The translations under genes and the position numbers were made by a program. Positions 36,520-46,930 of a DNA stretch of 64,000 nucleotides are shown piece after piece (position 1 is the stretch's first letter; each line of letters opens with the position of its first letter). The notes beneath the pieces are model-generated. The model was not told the DNA's origin. It ran no database searches and was given only the letters and a program-made list of their open reading frames with translations. Origin of the DNA: Aphelenchoides besseyi (lineage: Eukaryota; Nematoda; Chromadorea; Rhabditida; Aphelenchoididae); contig JAMPIQ010000003.1 in NCBI GenBank assembly GCA_024699855.1, forward strand, positions 5,022,001 through 5,086,000. Reading direction: 5' to 3'.

Positions 36520-36756
36520 TTATTGTTTTTGTTCAGTTGTGTCGTTCGATTGCCAAGGAATCGGCGGTTTTTCACTCCGTCCAATTCGTCCTAAAGTTAA
36601 ATCGTGATATTGTTCGTTGCATTCGTGCTCTTCTGTTTCATCATTTTTTTGTATATAACAAATCGTTCTGTTTGATAGTCGTATGAGTTTGTAGTCGATC
36701 GTATTGGTGGTGTCTTCCGTTGGCTGTTCAAGTTTTTGATTGATCGTTTCGTTCAT
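36520..36756 (-). CDS. Possible small hydrophilic protein, unknown
   Basis: A 78-codon frame from ATG 36756, rich in Glu, Asn and Thr, ending EQKQ with CAATAAAG overlapping and following the stop, which could be a poly(A) signal. No signal peptide, no family match. Could be a real single-exon gene or chance. Confidence 0.3.
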   Translation of the reverse strand: MNETINQKLEQPTEDTTNTIDYKLIRLSNRTICYIQKNDETEEHECNEQYHDLTLGRIGRSEKPPIPWQSNDTTEQKQ

Positions 36757-36870
36757 TAGTTGTTCGTGTCGTCGGTTTGGTTGTATTCTTCATTCGTCAG
36801 TTGAATGAGCTTTGTAAATGTTTGTAATTAACGAGTTACGTTGTTTTAGATTTTGATCTACGTCGAAGAA

Positions 36871-37352
36871 ATGAGACTCGTATGTTATAACATCGAGTTT
36901 GTGCCTATTAACTGTGCTAACAATCGCAATCAGGGTTTCAACAAACCCAATCGCTTCGAGTTGAACAGTCGTTGCGGGTAAGTGGGAAACTGCTCTTTGG
37001 ATCGCATCTGTGTTTTAGAATTGGGGTGGCCAACGTTTTGAAACGTTCACTCGACATTGTTCCGTCCGCCAATTCAACTCAAAATCAGCCGAAAGCAAAT
37101 TTAACTACGAAACCATCGGCAAATTCGACCACCATTATGAATGAAGTTTAAACGGTGAGCAGCAAGTGGCCGGACGACCAAGAGACCGTGGTGGCAGCTC
37201 AAGCCAAAGAACTGCACGAAAAAGTATTGAAGATTCAACAACTGAAGGAGCAGATAAGGCAAATGATTTTGAACACCAAACCGTTGACTTTCGAACACGT
37301 TCCAACTCAAGTGATTGGTTTTAATTCTCACAACTCAAATATCCAATCGTAA
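36871..37352 (+). CDS. Small two-exon gene with an in-frame stop before a coiled-coil segment
   Basis: Exons 36871-36977 and 37019-37151 encode 79 residues (MRLVCYNIEFVPINC...ANSTTIMNEV) ending at TAA 37149-37151. The same frame then stays open to 37352 and encodes a convincing coiled coil (AAQAKELHEKVLKIQQLKEQ). Either the stop is read through, an alternative splice removes it (a GTGAGC donor lies at 37155), or the copy is mutated. ATG is preceded by a TTTTAG acceptor. Family not recognised. Confidence 0.45.
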
Positions 37353-37603
37353 CTCGATTTCTTTTTATCGTTTATCTGTCTGTTAATTGACTTATGTGCA
37401 TCAAGAGTTATGTTGCAATCAACTTTTGACTCTTAAAATAACTTTGTTTGTTCAACCTAATAGACCATATTTTCTTTGAATCAAATTAATTTGTCCGTAA
37501 AAGTTTACGTGTTTTACTCTTAAGTTTGATTACATAAAATGATTCTTTGGTTTTATATGATGAGTCGAAAACATTTGGTTTGTTCACCTTTATAACTAAA
37601 TCA

Positions 37604-38020
37604 CACTACAATAAAATGTGGATGAGTCTTTCGAGCCATTTGCAGAGTGAAAGCCTCTGGATTTTTGAGTGTTTTTGTTAGAAAAACAGTCGTTGGTCTT
37701 GTACTTTTTGGGCTGAAGGGCCCAAACGCCAGGTAGCCAACTTTATTAACTCCAACCCAAGCTAGATCAATCCATTTTCGATGATAAATGTGACGACATG
37801 GTAATTTACGATCTCTGTCATTTGCACGAAAATCTTCCAAACAAATCGCACAAGTTTCTGCCTTTTGCCCAATTTGTATTTTTTCGCCGGAATTTTACGC
37901 AAATTTGATCGTTACAACCTATTTCTTGCTAGTCGTCTCCGTTCACGACACAACCGTATATCCAAGAAAACGAATAAGATTACAGAACGAAATCCAACAA
38001 TAACGACGTACGGTACCTAA
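37604..38020 (-). pseudogene. RNF13/RNF167 (Goliath-family) RING-H2 ubiquitin ligase pseudogene
   Basis: Reading down from 38020: a membrane segment remnant (VPYVVIVG...ILFVFL), a basic stretch (RERRRLARN), a stop, RSNLRKIPAKKYKLG (compare RRSNLRKIPxxKFKKGD in RNF13), then after a one-base frameshift TCAICLEDFRANDRDRKLPC and RHIYHRKWID. The first four RING ligands are present, but the fifth Cys is Trp (KWID for KCID), and the second half of the RING is replaced by unrelated sequence to 37604. No protease-associated domain is seen nearby. A broken fragment rather than a working ligase. Confidence 0.65.
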
Positions 38021-38164
38021 AACAAATTTGTAAAACCAAGTAAAATATTTTCATTAACAAGTATTTAATTAAGTCGTATTATCGGGCAATGCAAAAAACG
38101 TTTATAAATTAGTATTTGAGTTGAATACAGTGAACAATTCCAAATTTCACTTTAGACATGATTG

Positions 38165-41100
38165 TCAAATCGCAAGAAAAAGCACATAGTTAGTGCATCT
38201 TGGTGTAAGGAAAGACCATTCTTTGAAATCTGTATACGACAATTGCATCATCAGTTGTTTGTTGTCCAGTGTGTGAACTTGACTGGAGTACTGTAGCGGA
38301 CAAGTTTTGGTGCTGGCAAATGTGTTAAAGAAGAGATAAAACGAATGGTGAGTCATTAGATTCAAATCAAAGTTGTAGTCATTCTTTAAGTGTTCCATTA
38401 CGACCTTGGGTGCATAACCGCGCCGTGTTCGAAACAAATTTTCTTTGTTAATCCTAAACAACTAACTCTCTGCATACACTCCGTGAAATTTGCAGAGTGC
38501 AAATTAACAAAGCTTTGCAATCTTGATGCAGCATCTGTTGGAAGATCGTTTAGTGGCGCACGAGTTAAGAAAACATTGACACCTTCTGCCGAAACTTTGG
38601 TGCACGTACCATTAGTGCAGTTGTACTCAATGTGTTCGGGTCTGAAAAATTTCTCGAACGGAGGTATGATGAGGATTTGCCGTTGATAGACGGGGTGACC
38701 AACATCTTTCAGGGTGCGAAGTATTTCATCTCGAAGCGCATCATACGATTGATTATTCCGTATTATTCGACCGTTTGGTTTAGCCAATTTCTTTATCACC
38801 TTTTTCACTAAACACGATTCAATCTCAGGCCAAGTCGAGTTCTGTAAACGATGAAAACATATTGAAGAATAGGAAAAAACTTGCCATGAGATCTGAGAAC
38901 CACGTAGACAGAAAAACTTCAACTGGTTTTAATTTGTCTAATACGCTGTCCATATATGCAGATGCTATACTTGAATCGGTGTTGGTTATGTTGGCGCATA
39001 CAACACCTAACGCTATCTGAAATAAAAGGTATTTGAATTGTACTACTCAAAATAAAAATCATGGATTTTCTTTTCTGTACTTACTGTAGCGTTAAAATCC
39101 TGATAGATTTGAGCTGCATATGAGAGAAGTTTCGTTGCATTGAAATTTGTATTCACAAAAAGAATTTTGGCTAAACAAAACTCTTGTAAGCCAAAGGTTC
39201 TCATACTGATATCGCCAAGCTCATGTTCGATCAAGTAAAGTCCTGATTCCTCAAATATTTGATTGCTTTTGATCAAACGGTCAAGTTTCAAAAAGGCTTT
39301 CTGGCGCTCATACTCATTCATTGGCAATAATTTAAAGTAAATTGCAGCTAGGTGACGTCCGTGCCAGTAGTCAAATTCATTATCGCCGCGCGTCTCCTGA
39401 TGAGCCGTATATTGGTTGCTGGATAGACATTCAAGAGTTCGATTAACGAGTTTCATATCGAGAACTGGTTTGCCGCAACTTCTTACCATTGTTCTTAAAG
39501 TCTAAAAGTTTTTGAGTGTATAGGCTAGAAAACGACGAAATAATTTGTAAAAAAACTTACTCATGCAATCCCTCGCGGGGAGTAAGTGACTTGGCAAGCA
39601 TGCTTAGATACCTCAAGCGAATTTGCTCTATTGCATTTGCTTCTAGAACACATGATAGTTACATTGACCTTTTCCTCGATTGCTCATCAAAACTAAACAA
39701 TCAACAATAATTTCTATGTTAACACGACACTCTTTATTAAATCCGCTGAATTGAATGCCGAATATGGATTTCAGAATTTCTTTCATTAAATTTGATGTTA
39801 CAATATTTCCGGTAAAGTTTATAGAAACATGAAAAATTCAACAATCTCACTGAGTTTCGTCAATTTTCCATTCCATTGATAAAAAAGCCTTTCAGGCCAA
39901 ATTAAAACTTGAGTCGAGTTGAGAGTTGTAATGTTGTATGGAGCTAATCCGACCGGTAGAGTGGGATACGTGAAAAAGTAGAAGAACGCACTTTCCCAGT
40001 CTCTTATCAGGCCATACGCCTTGAATGGTGACGATGAAAAGTCCACAGATGTTTGCACGTTTTTGAGGATTGCTAGTGCAGTGGCAGCGTCTGATCTGGC
40101 ACTAAAACATCAATTAAGATCGAATGCTTTCAGAAACGTACTCGATCGAATCAACGATTTGTTTTGCTCGCTGATTCACCCATTCCTTTCCTTGCATGAC
40201 TCGGGTTCCAAGCTGCTCCTGATCAATGTCTTTGATGCGCACGACCAAAACTGCCACAAATTCATAAGCGTTATAGTAGCAAATATCCTGTGGACAAGTG
40301 AAATCGAAGAATTTTATTAGAGGATACATCTAAATCGAGCAGAAATGAGTAAAACTGACGTGAAACTTATACCTCTTTCGCATAGCTTTTAAATATGTAC
40401 ACAGAATGAGCCGACTCTTCTTGACCGAATTGATCGAGCTTGTCTCTGAACTGGATTGCGGTCTTGTTGAAGTCCTTTGTTTTGATGTTGTTGTCTAAGT
40501 TAGAAAAATTTGGATTATAAACAATGAAAGCTGTGTTGGACAGCAATTTTATAGTTAGCTTAGAATTGTGGTTATTTTAAAAAATTTAAAACATACTTGC
40601 AAAAGCGAAGTAACTAATCTTTGGGATAGTCTGATTCCAGTACCTTTCCTAAACAATCAGTTTTAGAATAAAGTGATTATTAAAATGATTTTTTACTTAC
40701 AAGCACAATACTTGCATATTCTACAACATGGGACTCGATTTCCTTCACGGTGTCAAAGAAATCATTCATTTTGGTAAGAACAGTACCCTCTAAAACTCAT
40801 GGTATTATGCGCAAAGTAAAACTAAAATATGACATATGATTTGAAACTCACCATCTTCTCCCAAAAGTCTCAAACAGAAGGAATTTAGAAGCGTCTAAAT
40901 GATTGGTTAAAAAATTATTCAAACCAAAATTATAAACACGAATGTGTAAAACATTTAAGTAACATACTATATTAATCATGTCACGTCGAAAGAATTCTAC
41001 GCCATCAAAAATTGTTTGACGACGAAAATCATGTTTGTGAGCAAGATTTCTTAGCATACACGTGTTATCTGGACCAAGTAGGTCAATAGCACGCTTAGCT

Positions 41101-42493
41101 TTCTCGATGACTTGAATAGCGTCTTCGGGAGTTTTGATATCGGCTTCTTTAATTGCTAAAACATAATCAAATGACTTGTATTGATTTCGGTATTAATCGA
41201 CCTGACGCTATTTCATCCACCAACATCACCGCGTTTTTGTGTTCTTCGACTTCTAAAAGTATATTAAATCATTGTGAACCAATACAAAATAAAATACCGT
41301 TTTGAAGTCTTTTCCACTTGTCTTTTTGCTCTGCATCGGCGGACTGGAATATTGTTGCACTGATGTTCATGAATAGTTGCTTTGCTTCCTCAGCTGTTCC
41401 TTTAAAGTAAATATTGTTTACACAATAGCACGTTTTTAAACTTAATTACCATGCAGTTCTTTTTTGAGGAGATCAAGCCTACATTGAGTAAGAAGGCGTA
41501 GTTTCAAGTACTGAAATTATAAATCTTCAAATTGACATTCACAGACTTTGACTTACCTGCAACATCCCTTTTGGAGAACCTAAACGGTCGGAACATCCTT
41601 TCATCAAGTAATCCGTGATAACGACCCCATCGCTTGAATCTGCCAAGTCTAAACAGAAAGTTGTATTATTTGATTAGCAATCGCAAACTTACGACGAAGT
41701 TCAATGAAGTAGGTCTCTAATTCTCCATCAATACGCTAAAAATTTAGATTAAAGCTTTGTCGAATTTGGCAATCAATGTCTTTTTTAAAAAGCCTACCAA
41801 GGAGTATTCTAGCTTCAAATTGTCTAACAAGCTATATTCATTGGCTAAGCGAATTTCAGCTGGCAGACCAGTTGAAATCTTTTCAAGCGCGTCCTTCAAT
41901 TGGTCCATTGTGACCGTGGCAATTCTGGTGCCCTAAAGTTAAAAGTCAGTGCAATTAAAGTAAGAATAATCATTTATAAAACTATGTTTTGTCTACACTG
42001 TTGTGACCGCCGCTCGAAATCACGGTTTTGCTTCCCTTTCGGTGCCGTTTTGCCTCTCTTGCTTGAAAAACAGTCTGAGGAGCGGTCTGTCAATCCCGTG
42101 TCTTTTCCTTAATAAACGTTCTCTTCTATTCGAGGGCTCGACCCAACATACACGAATGATGTTTTGAGCTTATTCATTTAAAAAAATTACCTTCGCAATC
42201 TTTGCCAGAATACTTCCAACAGATAAGGCCTTATTTGCCAGCAAAGTTGAGTCTCTCGAAAATTGGCGTATGTTTCCAAAAGAAGTCGGCGGCTTCTTTA
42301 ACACCTTCAAAGTTGTATCCTTGAGATCGTTGACAAGCGCTTCTTCTAAAAATGATAATTTGCATAAAGTTGTGGCAGTAACGGATAAAATCTAATGTAT
42401 TATTCACAAACAACTACTACCTGGACTGTCACATTTTCCATTTTTGGCAGAACACAATAGCCACAAAAAACAGACTAGAAGCTGCCAATCCAT
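38165..42493 (-). CDS. Large secreted protein of unknown family (paralogue of the 57-59 kb gene)
   Basis: Starts at 42493 with a signal peptide (MDWQLLVCFLWLLCSA) and runs through more than 15 small exons separated by 40-100 bp introns, to about 38165; roughly 900-1000 residues. Readable parts: FGNIRQFSRDSTLLANKALS, ITDYLMKGCSDRLGSPKGML, DFTCPQDICYYNAYEF, DYWHGRHLAAIYFKLLP, VVCANITNTDSS, STWPEIESCLVKKVIKKLA, YDALRDEILRTLKDVGHPVY. The protein is helical with several N-glycosylation sites (NIT, NST, NAT) and few cysteines. No membrane helix other than the signal. I do not recognise the family. The 57-59 kb gene shares CANIT, STWPE, RQ and exon borders, so the family is at least a local pair. 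Exon borders are approximate. Confidence 0.6.
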
Positions 42494-43109
42494 TTGTTGA
42501 ATCTAAATATAGAAGATAAAGCTTCAAAGTGTAATAGAAATAACTGATTTATTAAAGGTTGATGTCGTTTCTTATGTTGGGCAAAGCGGGGCCAAAGCGC
42601 GATCTTGATAATAGATAAAAAGTTGACATGATAAAAGATAATCGATAAGAGAATCGTTCACACAAAGAAATTAATTGCCAAATCAAAAGTTGAAAGTTTT
42701 TTTTGACTAACAAGGACGGTGTTCGAGGTATTCAGGTTCGAAACATTTCAAAGTTTTGCAAACTTTCAATCCGCAAAAATTGTTGCTTCGCGAGCTTCGG
42801 GAAAGTCGAAAAGAGCCGAAAGTAGTAGTATACAACTACATTGCAGTCCGAAATATAAAGCCGTCGACTTTGCGAAAGAAAACGAACAATGCCATAAAAA
42901 CGAAAAGGCGTCGACTGTGAGAGAGAAAACGACAATGTCATAAAAATGAAAACCCGTCGACTGAGGGCCAAGTGACAAAAAAATGTACTTTTTACGATCG
43001 TCAAAAAGTCAACATTTTTTTCCGTAAACTCGTCATACCGAGAACAATGAAACGACTGGAAAAAGTTTGAAACCCCATGGAATGAAGAACGTGTACGAGG
43101 AATGTCCTT
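42494..43109. other. Upstream region of the secreted-protein gene
   Basis: Promoter side of the 38.2-42.5 kb gene. Overlapping open frames on both strands around 42720-43004 have no family match. Nothing else is seen. Confidence 0.3.
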
Positions 43110-43478
43110 TTAAGCGACAAACTTCATCAATTCGCCAATGACATACTCGTTGTAGTCCAAAACACGCTGAACCTCCAAGTTCCAATATTCATCATTCATC
43201 ATTGTTCGCACTGCTCTTGTAAGACAGTAAAATAGATGCTTACGCAATAAATTTGACTATTGTCCGGATGGATTCAGAGATAAAAGAACTGGTTTGCTAA
43301 CGCTTTTTAGAACATATCTAATTGGCAATCTTAGTTATTAATTAAAATTTTAATACAAATTACTTAGCATTCAGCCTTATTAATGACTCAACTTTTTTAC
43401 TCTTTACTGATAATTCAAATTGAAAACTATCAGTACTGATGTCAATACCCACCATCGATTTGTAATTTTTATTCATTG
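43110..43478 (-). pseudogene. Orphan coding exons, unknown gene
   Basis: Two minus-strand stretches look coding: one from about 43478 (MNKNYKSMVGIDISTDSFQF...LIRLNA) and one ending at TAA 43110-43112 (RTMMNDEYWNLEVQRVLDYN, then EYVIGELMKFVA). They lie 150 bp apart with stops between, and no start or continuation was found. Probably a gene remnant or part of an unseen small gene. Confidence 0.3.
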
Positions 43479-43777
43479 TCCATCCTTTTACGCCCAAATC
43501 TTTAAACAACTATAACGACATAACATCGTTTACAGCACTCAAACATCTGAACTAAGGCATCCACCAAAATTTCTGATCTTGCTTTTCATCATCTCATGCA
43601 CCATTCTTTAAGCATTTTATCACTCTTACAGTCCTTGAAGAACTCAAGACGTATCCCATTTTAAAACCAATATAACTCAAGAATGTGAAGTGAGACTGAG
43701 TAGTTGTCCTTCCTCAAAATAAAATTCACTAGTCGTTCCACGAAATCCAGTTTATTTAATCCAACAAGTAAATAGGC

Positions 43778-43799
43778 GGTCGGCCCCCTTCGGGGGACC
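43778..43799 (+). other. GC-rich hairpin with UUCG loop
   Basis: GGTCGGCCCCCTTCGGGGGACC can fold as CCCC-UUCG-GGGG with outer GGT/ACC pairing across a small bulge, in AT-rich surroundings. It may be an RNA element, a terminator-like structure or a transposon end. Nothing else supports a choice. Confidence 0.4.
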
Positions 43800-44905
43800 T
43801 CCCTTCCAATTCACGCCGAGCATCGATGTCATCATCTTATTCTATACTTGCCCAATTTCTAAATTCAAGCTATGAGACAGAACAACTTCTTTTGCCTTCT
43901 AACAAACTGAAACGATGATAAACAACAATGTTTTATTTCCCAATAACAAAACAACGACAATATGTAACTATAATCTAACAACAATCTAACACCAACCATA
44001 ACAACAAAAAAGACGAGCATTAATCATGTGGACGACGGTGTTGCGGTGGTGTTATGATGCTCATAAGATGATCATCGGCGCGAACATCATTTTTTTCGTT
44101 CACTTCGTAGCGGCTTACCATTATGGTACCCGGCAAGCGAAAACGTCCATAAATTCTAACTTGTTGGCCGGTTACCATCGGAACTCCATGTCTTGCATTT
44201 CGATCATGCACATGCTTGAGCCATGTACGACCGTACCAAGATGAACGCCATTTTTCGAGCGCGGTACTTTTTGAACGAAAGCCGTGGTAACTGAAATATG
44301 CCAATAGGTTGCGTGATTTGGTTTTCGAAAACATACCGATATCTTCTCCAATGGCATTCGGCAAATCGTCCAAAGTAACTTCCTTGGCATCACGTTGCGT
44401 CGTCTCTGCTGGACCATGATCGATGATTTCAGAACGACTCGAAAGAGTTAGTTCGTACAGAAAATCGCCATTGTTGAAGCTCTTGTTGACGGGTGTACAA
44501 CGCAGGAAATCGATGGTGATCTTGCGGTCGAGTCGACATGGAGTCGCAAGTTGATTCGCCATTTCGCGCCAAGCTTTGATTTGAATGGAACGTCCATCGG
44601 CAAGAGATCCGAGAATCACCGCAACCGGAATTCCGTTGGTAGTTTTCTTGATGCCATCGGCACGGATTACGTTGATCGTGACTTCGCTGAAACATGATGT
44701 TCTTTAGTAATAAATGTGAAGATAGAACTTACACTGCTTCAAGACCAGTGGTCGTATCGACCTGTTCCATGTAGCCCGTCGATGTAAGGGACGGGATCGT
44801 GCCATCTCCATTCACAGGTGGGATGTTGTTACCTTCATTCATAGCATAGAAAGACGGTAGTGGTGGTGGTTCTGGAATCACACGACGATCGTTTGCCGGG
44901 AGTTG

Positions 44906-45564
44906 TACAGGGTGGGGCAAAATGAACTCCTGTCGGTTTTTTGCGAATAACTTTTTCATCGATGATTTTTTTCTGAACAAAGTATACATTTTCTTGGTCC
45001 TGATGGTCCCCATTCTTAAATGAAAACAAAATTGAAATTTTGAAAATTTGAAAAAATTTCACCTTACCCCCCTCTTTGGTCCAATGTTGTCGATCTTGAC
45101 CATGTTCGGGTTTCTTTGTTTTTGTCCGCAATGAGTTACACGGTCGCAGCCGCCAGTCACTCTTGAGGAACTGAGAGCAGCAATCGTGGAAGTTGCCAAC
45201 GATCTTCGACAAAATCGCGAAATGAGAGAACGAATTGCGGCCAGTTTTCCTCGTCGTCTTCATCAATGCTTGGAGCGTGAAGGCGGCCAAGTGGAAATCC
45301 GTTAGTCATTTGTTTTGTTGTTAATTTCTTAATCAAACGCTTCAATTTTAAACATTAAAAACTGTTTTAACACAGATCGACAACATTGGACCAAAGAGGG
45401 GGGTAAGGTGAAATTTTTTCAAATTTTCAAAATTTCAATTTTGTTTTCATTTAAGAATGGGGACCATCAGGACCAAGAAAATGTATACTTTGTTCAGAAA
45501 AAAATCATCGATAAAAAAGTTATTCGCAAAAAACCGACGGGAGTTCATTTTGCCCCACCCTGTA
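44906..45564 (+). mobile_element. Deletion derivative of a DD41D mariner relative, with 189-bp inverted repeats
   Basis: Element 44908-45562 flanked by TA (44906-44907, 45563-45564). Inverted repeats 44908-45096 and 45374-45562 differ at about two bases; ends read CAGGGTGGGGCAAAATGAAC, like the autonomous element at 34.2 kb. Between the repeats lies a fragment of transposase C-terminus (see 45141-45305). It interrupts the RPA-like gene. Confidence 0.93.
45141..45305 (+). pseudogene. Transposase C-terminal remnant inside the deletion derivative
   Basis: 54 codons from 45141 to TAG at 45303-45305 read LEELRAAIVEVANDLRQN...EGGQVEIR. The complete transposase at 34.3 kb ends LDELRTAIVEVADQLRQD...QGGQVEIR, so this is the same family's C-terminus after loss of the catalytic domain. 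Confidence 0.88.
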
Positions 45565-45592
45565 CAGTCGATTTCGGACACTTTTTTTCCAT

Positions 45593-46074
45593 GTCGATTG
45601 ATTCAAAGAATTCAACACAAATGAAAAAAATGAAAATCTTCTGCTTTTATACCCTTCGATTTTCTACGTGGTTCAAAATTTGAAACGTGTCCGGTGTTGA
45701 TTGGTTGTGAAAAAATTTGCATAGAGCGCTCATTCAAAAAAAACACTGCACGAATGGGGTCGCTCTCCGGACACTAAAAATAGAGAGACGCGGCGCATTT
45801 GTTGTTAGTGAGGAAAAGGAGGATCTTTATTCTTGCAATACATCTCATTATACAATCAAAACTAACGTATACAAACTTTTTAATAGGAAAAAATGCATTT
45901 TATTGGTTGAAAACACACACACGATCGCGTTTTGCGGGTAACACAAATTGAGTTGCTTATTCGCATATGATTTTGGGGGATACTTTGGATCCAACGTCAC
46001 AATCTGCGTACACTTTTGAGATGTAGACGGGCAAGCCGGGACCCAAGATGGAGACACGGTCTGATGAGCGAATT
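45593..46074. other. Promoter side of the RPA-like gene
   Basis: Contains the TATAAAAG box noted for the RPA-like gene. No other coding sequence recognised. Confidence 0.35.
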
Positions 46075-46330
46075 TGTGGTTCAGGTTGTGACGCGGCTCT
46101 TCAAGTGTACAATTGCGAGGAAAAAGAGGAAGTTAGTCGATCATCAATTGTATACGCGTATCGTGTAGTCAATCCGTTAAGGTCTGCAACGATGTTGATG
46201 AAGAAGATAAACAAAAACTGAACGAACCATTTCAATTTTGTTGTCTTTCGTAAATTCGGTCGGTTGGTCAGCTGTAGACAATGAGTGTACGACTGTATAT
46301 TGGCCGCAATAGCAATTTTTGTAAACAAAT
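46075..46330 (-). pseudogene. Partial copy of the membrane-protein gene at 62.7-63.3 kb
   Basis: The minus strand from about 46300 to 46078 nearly repeats plus-strand 63115-63340, including RPNLRKTTKLKWFVQFLFIF and DDRLTSSFSSQLYT then stop (46101). Similarity ends just past ACCACAAA downstream of the stop and fades upstream of SYTHC. Only the last third of the gene is present, so this is a fragment or a diverged paralogue. Confidence 0.8.
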
Positions 46331-46618
46331 GACTGATGTTCAAAGTAACAAATGAAGATGTTTTTGACAATTCATTGGTACACGACATCAACACAAGTAA
46401 AAGCTATAAAAACCAAATGATTCATTTGCTACAAACACACCATTTAAAGTGGCTGAGCACTTTTGATTTCTCGCCTGAATCTATTTGCCGAAAAATTCCC
46501 GAACAAAACGCCACAACTAAAGAAAGCGACTGTTTTCGCGCAGAGACTCGCGCACAATCCCTAAGTACTAATCCGCAGTGCCTGTCTGTTGTCGAATGCA
46601 AATTTGTGTTGATTTTTG
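46331..46618. other. Flank between the membrane-gene copy and the Ginger-like element
   Basis: An open minus-strand frame continues into the copy (SCTNELSKTSSFVTLNIS) but has no counterpart at 63 kb. No other feature. Confidence 0.3.
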
Positions 46619-46622
46619 TATC

Positions 46623-46791
46623 TGTTACGGCATTATTGTCGAATCGGCATTTTTGTAAAAATGCCGGCGCAAATGTAAAAATGCCGGCAGTTTTGTAGAA
46701 ATGCCGGCACATTCGTGAAATATGCCGGCACACTTGTGAAATTACACATTTCTACCTTAAATCTCCAGTTTTACTTTAAATTACTAGTAAA
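46623..46791 (+). repeat. Left inverted repeat of the Ginger-like element with palindromic subrepeats
   Basis: Contains four to five copies of TGCCGGCA or TGCCGGC spaced about 20-22 bp with related spacers (tttttgtaaaaa, gttttgtagaaa). Mirrors 49010-49178. Confidence 0.9.
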
Positions 46792-46930
46792 CTAAGACAA
46801 CCAAGCATGCTGATCATGAGTTTTTATGCGAACAGTCAAAAATTATTAAATCATGAACCGTAGTAAATCAAGAAAATAAGCGAACTGAGAGAAAGAAAGT
46901 AAATTAACAAAAAAATGAAGTAAAAGTGAA

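Larger units (their letters stand above)
44020..45592 (-). pseudogene. RPA-like OB-fold protein gene, interrupted at codon 10 by a mariner-derived element
   Basis: Three coding parts: 45565-45592 (ATG and nine codons), 44733-44905 and 44020-44686 (intron GTAAGT...TTTCAG). Without the insert and one TA copy the coding length is 870 nt, in frame, 289 residues. The second exon has a proline-rich linker; the third has the OB-fold core VTINVIRADGIKKTTNGIPV, VILGSLADGRSIQIKAWREM, resembling RPA1 OB domains and the RPA-like proteins often carried by Helitrons. A TATAAAAG box lies at about 45644-45651, some 55 bp upstream of ATG. The insertion separates codons, so the copy is presumably inactive unless the element is spliced out. 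Confidence 0.7.

Noticed and set aside
38390..38686. Plus-strand frame opposite the secreted-protein gene
   Set aside because: Antisense to exons whose paralogue at 58.6 kb supports the minus strand.
44026..44244. Plus-strand frame opposite the RPA-like gene
   Set aside because: Antisense to a well supported OB-fold exon.
46623..46791. Regularly spaced repeats as a CRISPR array
   Set aside because: Repeats are 8-bp palindromes within transposon inverted repeats in a eukaryotic sequence; no spacers or cas genes.
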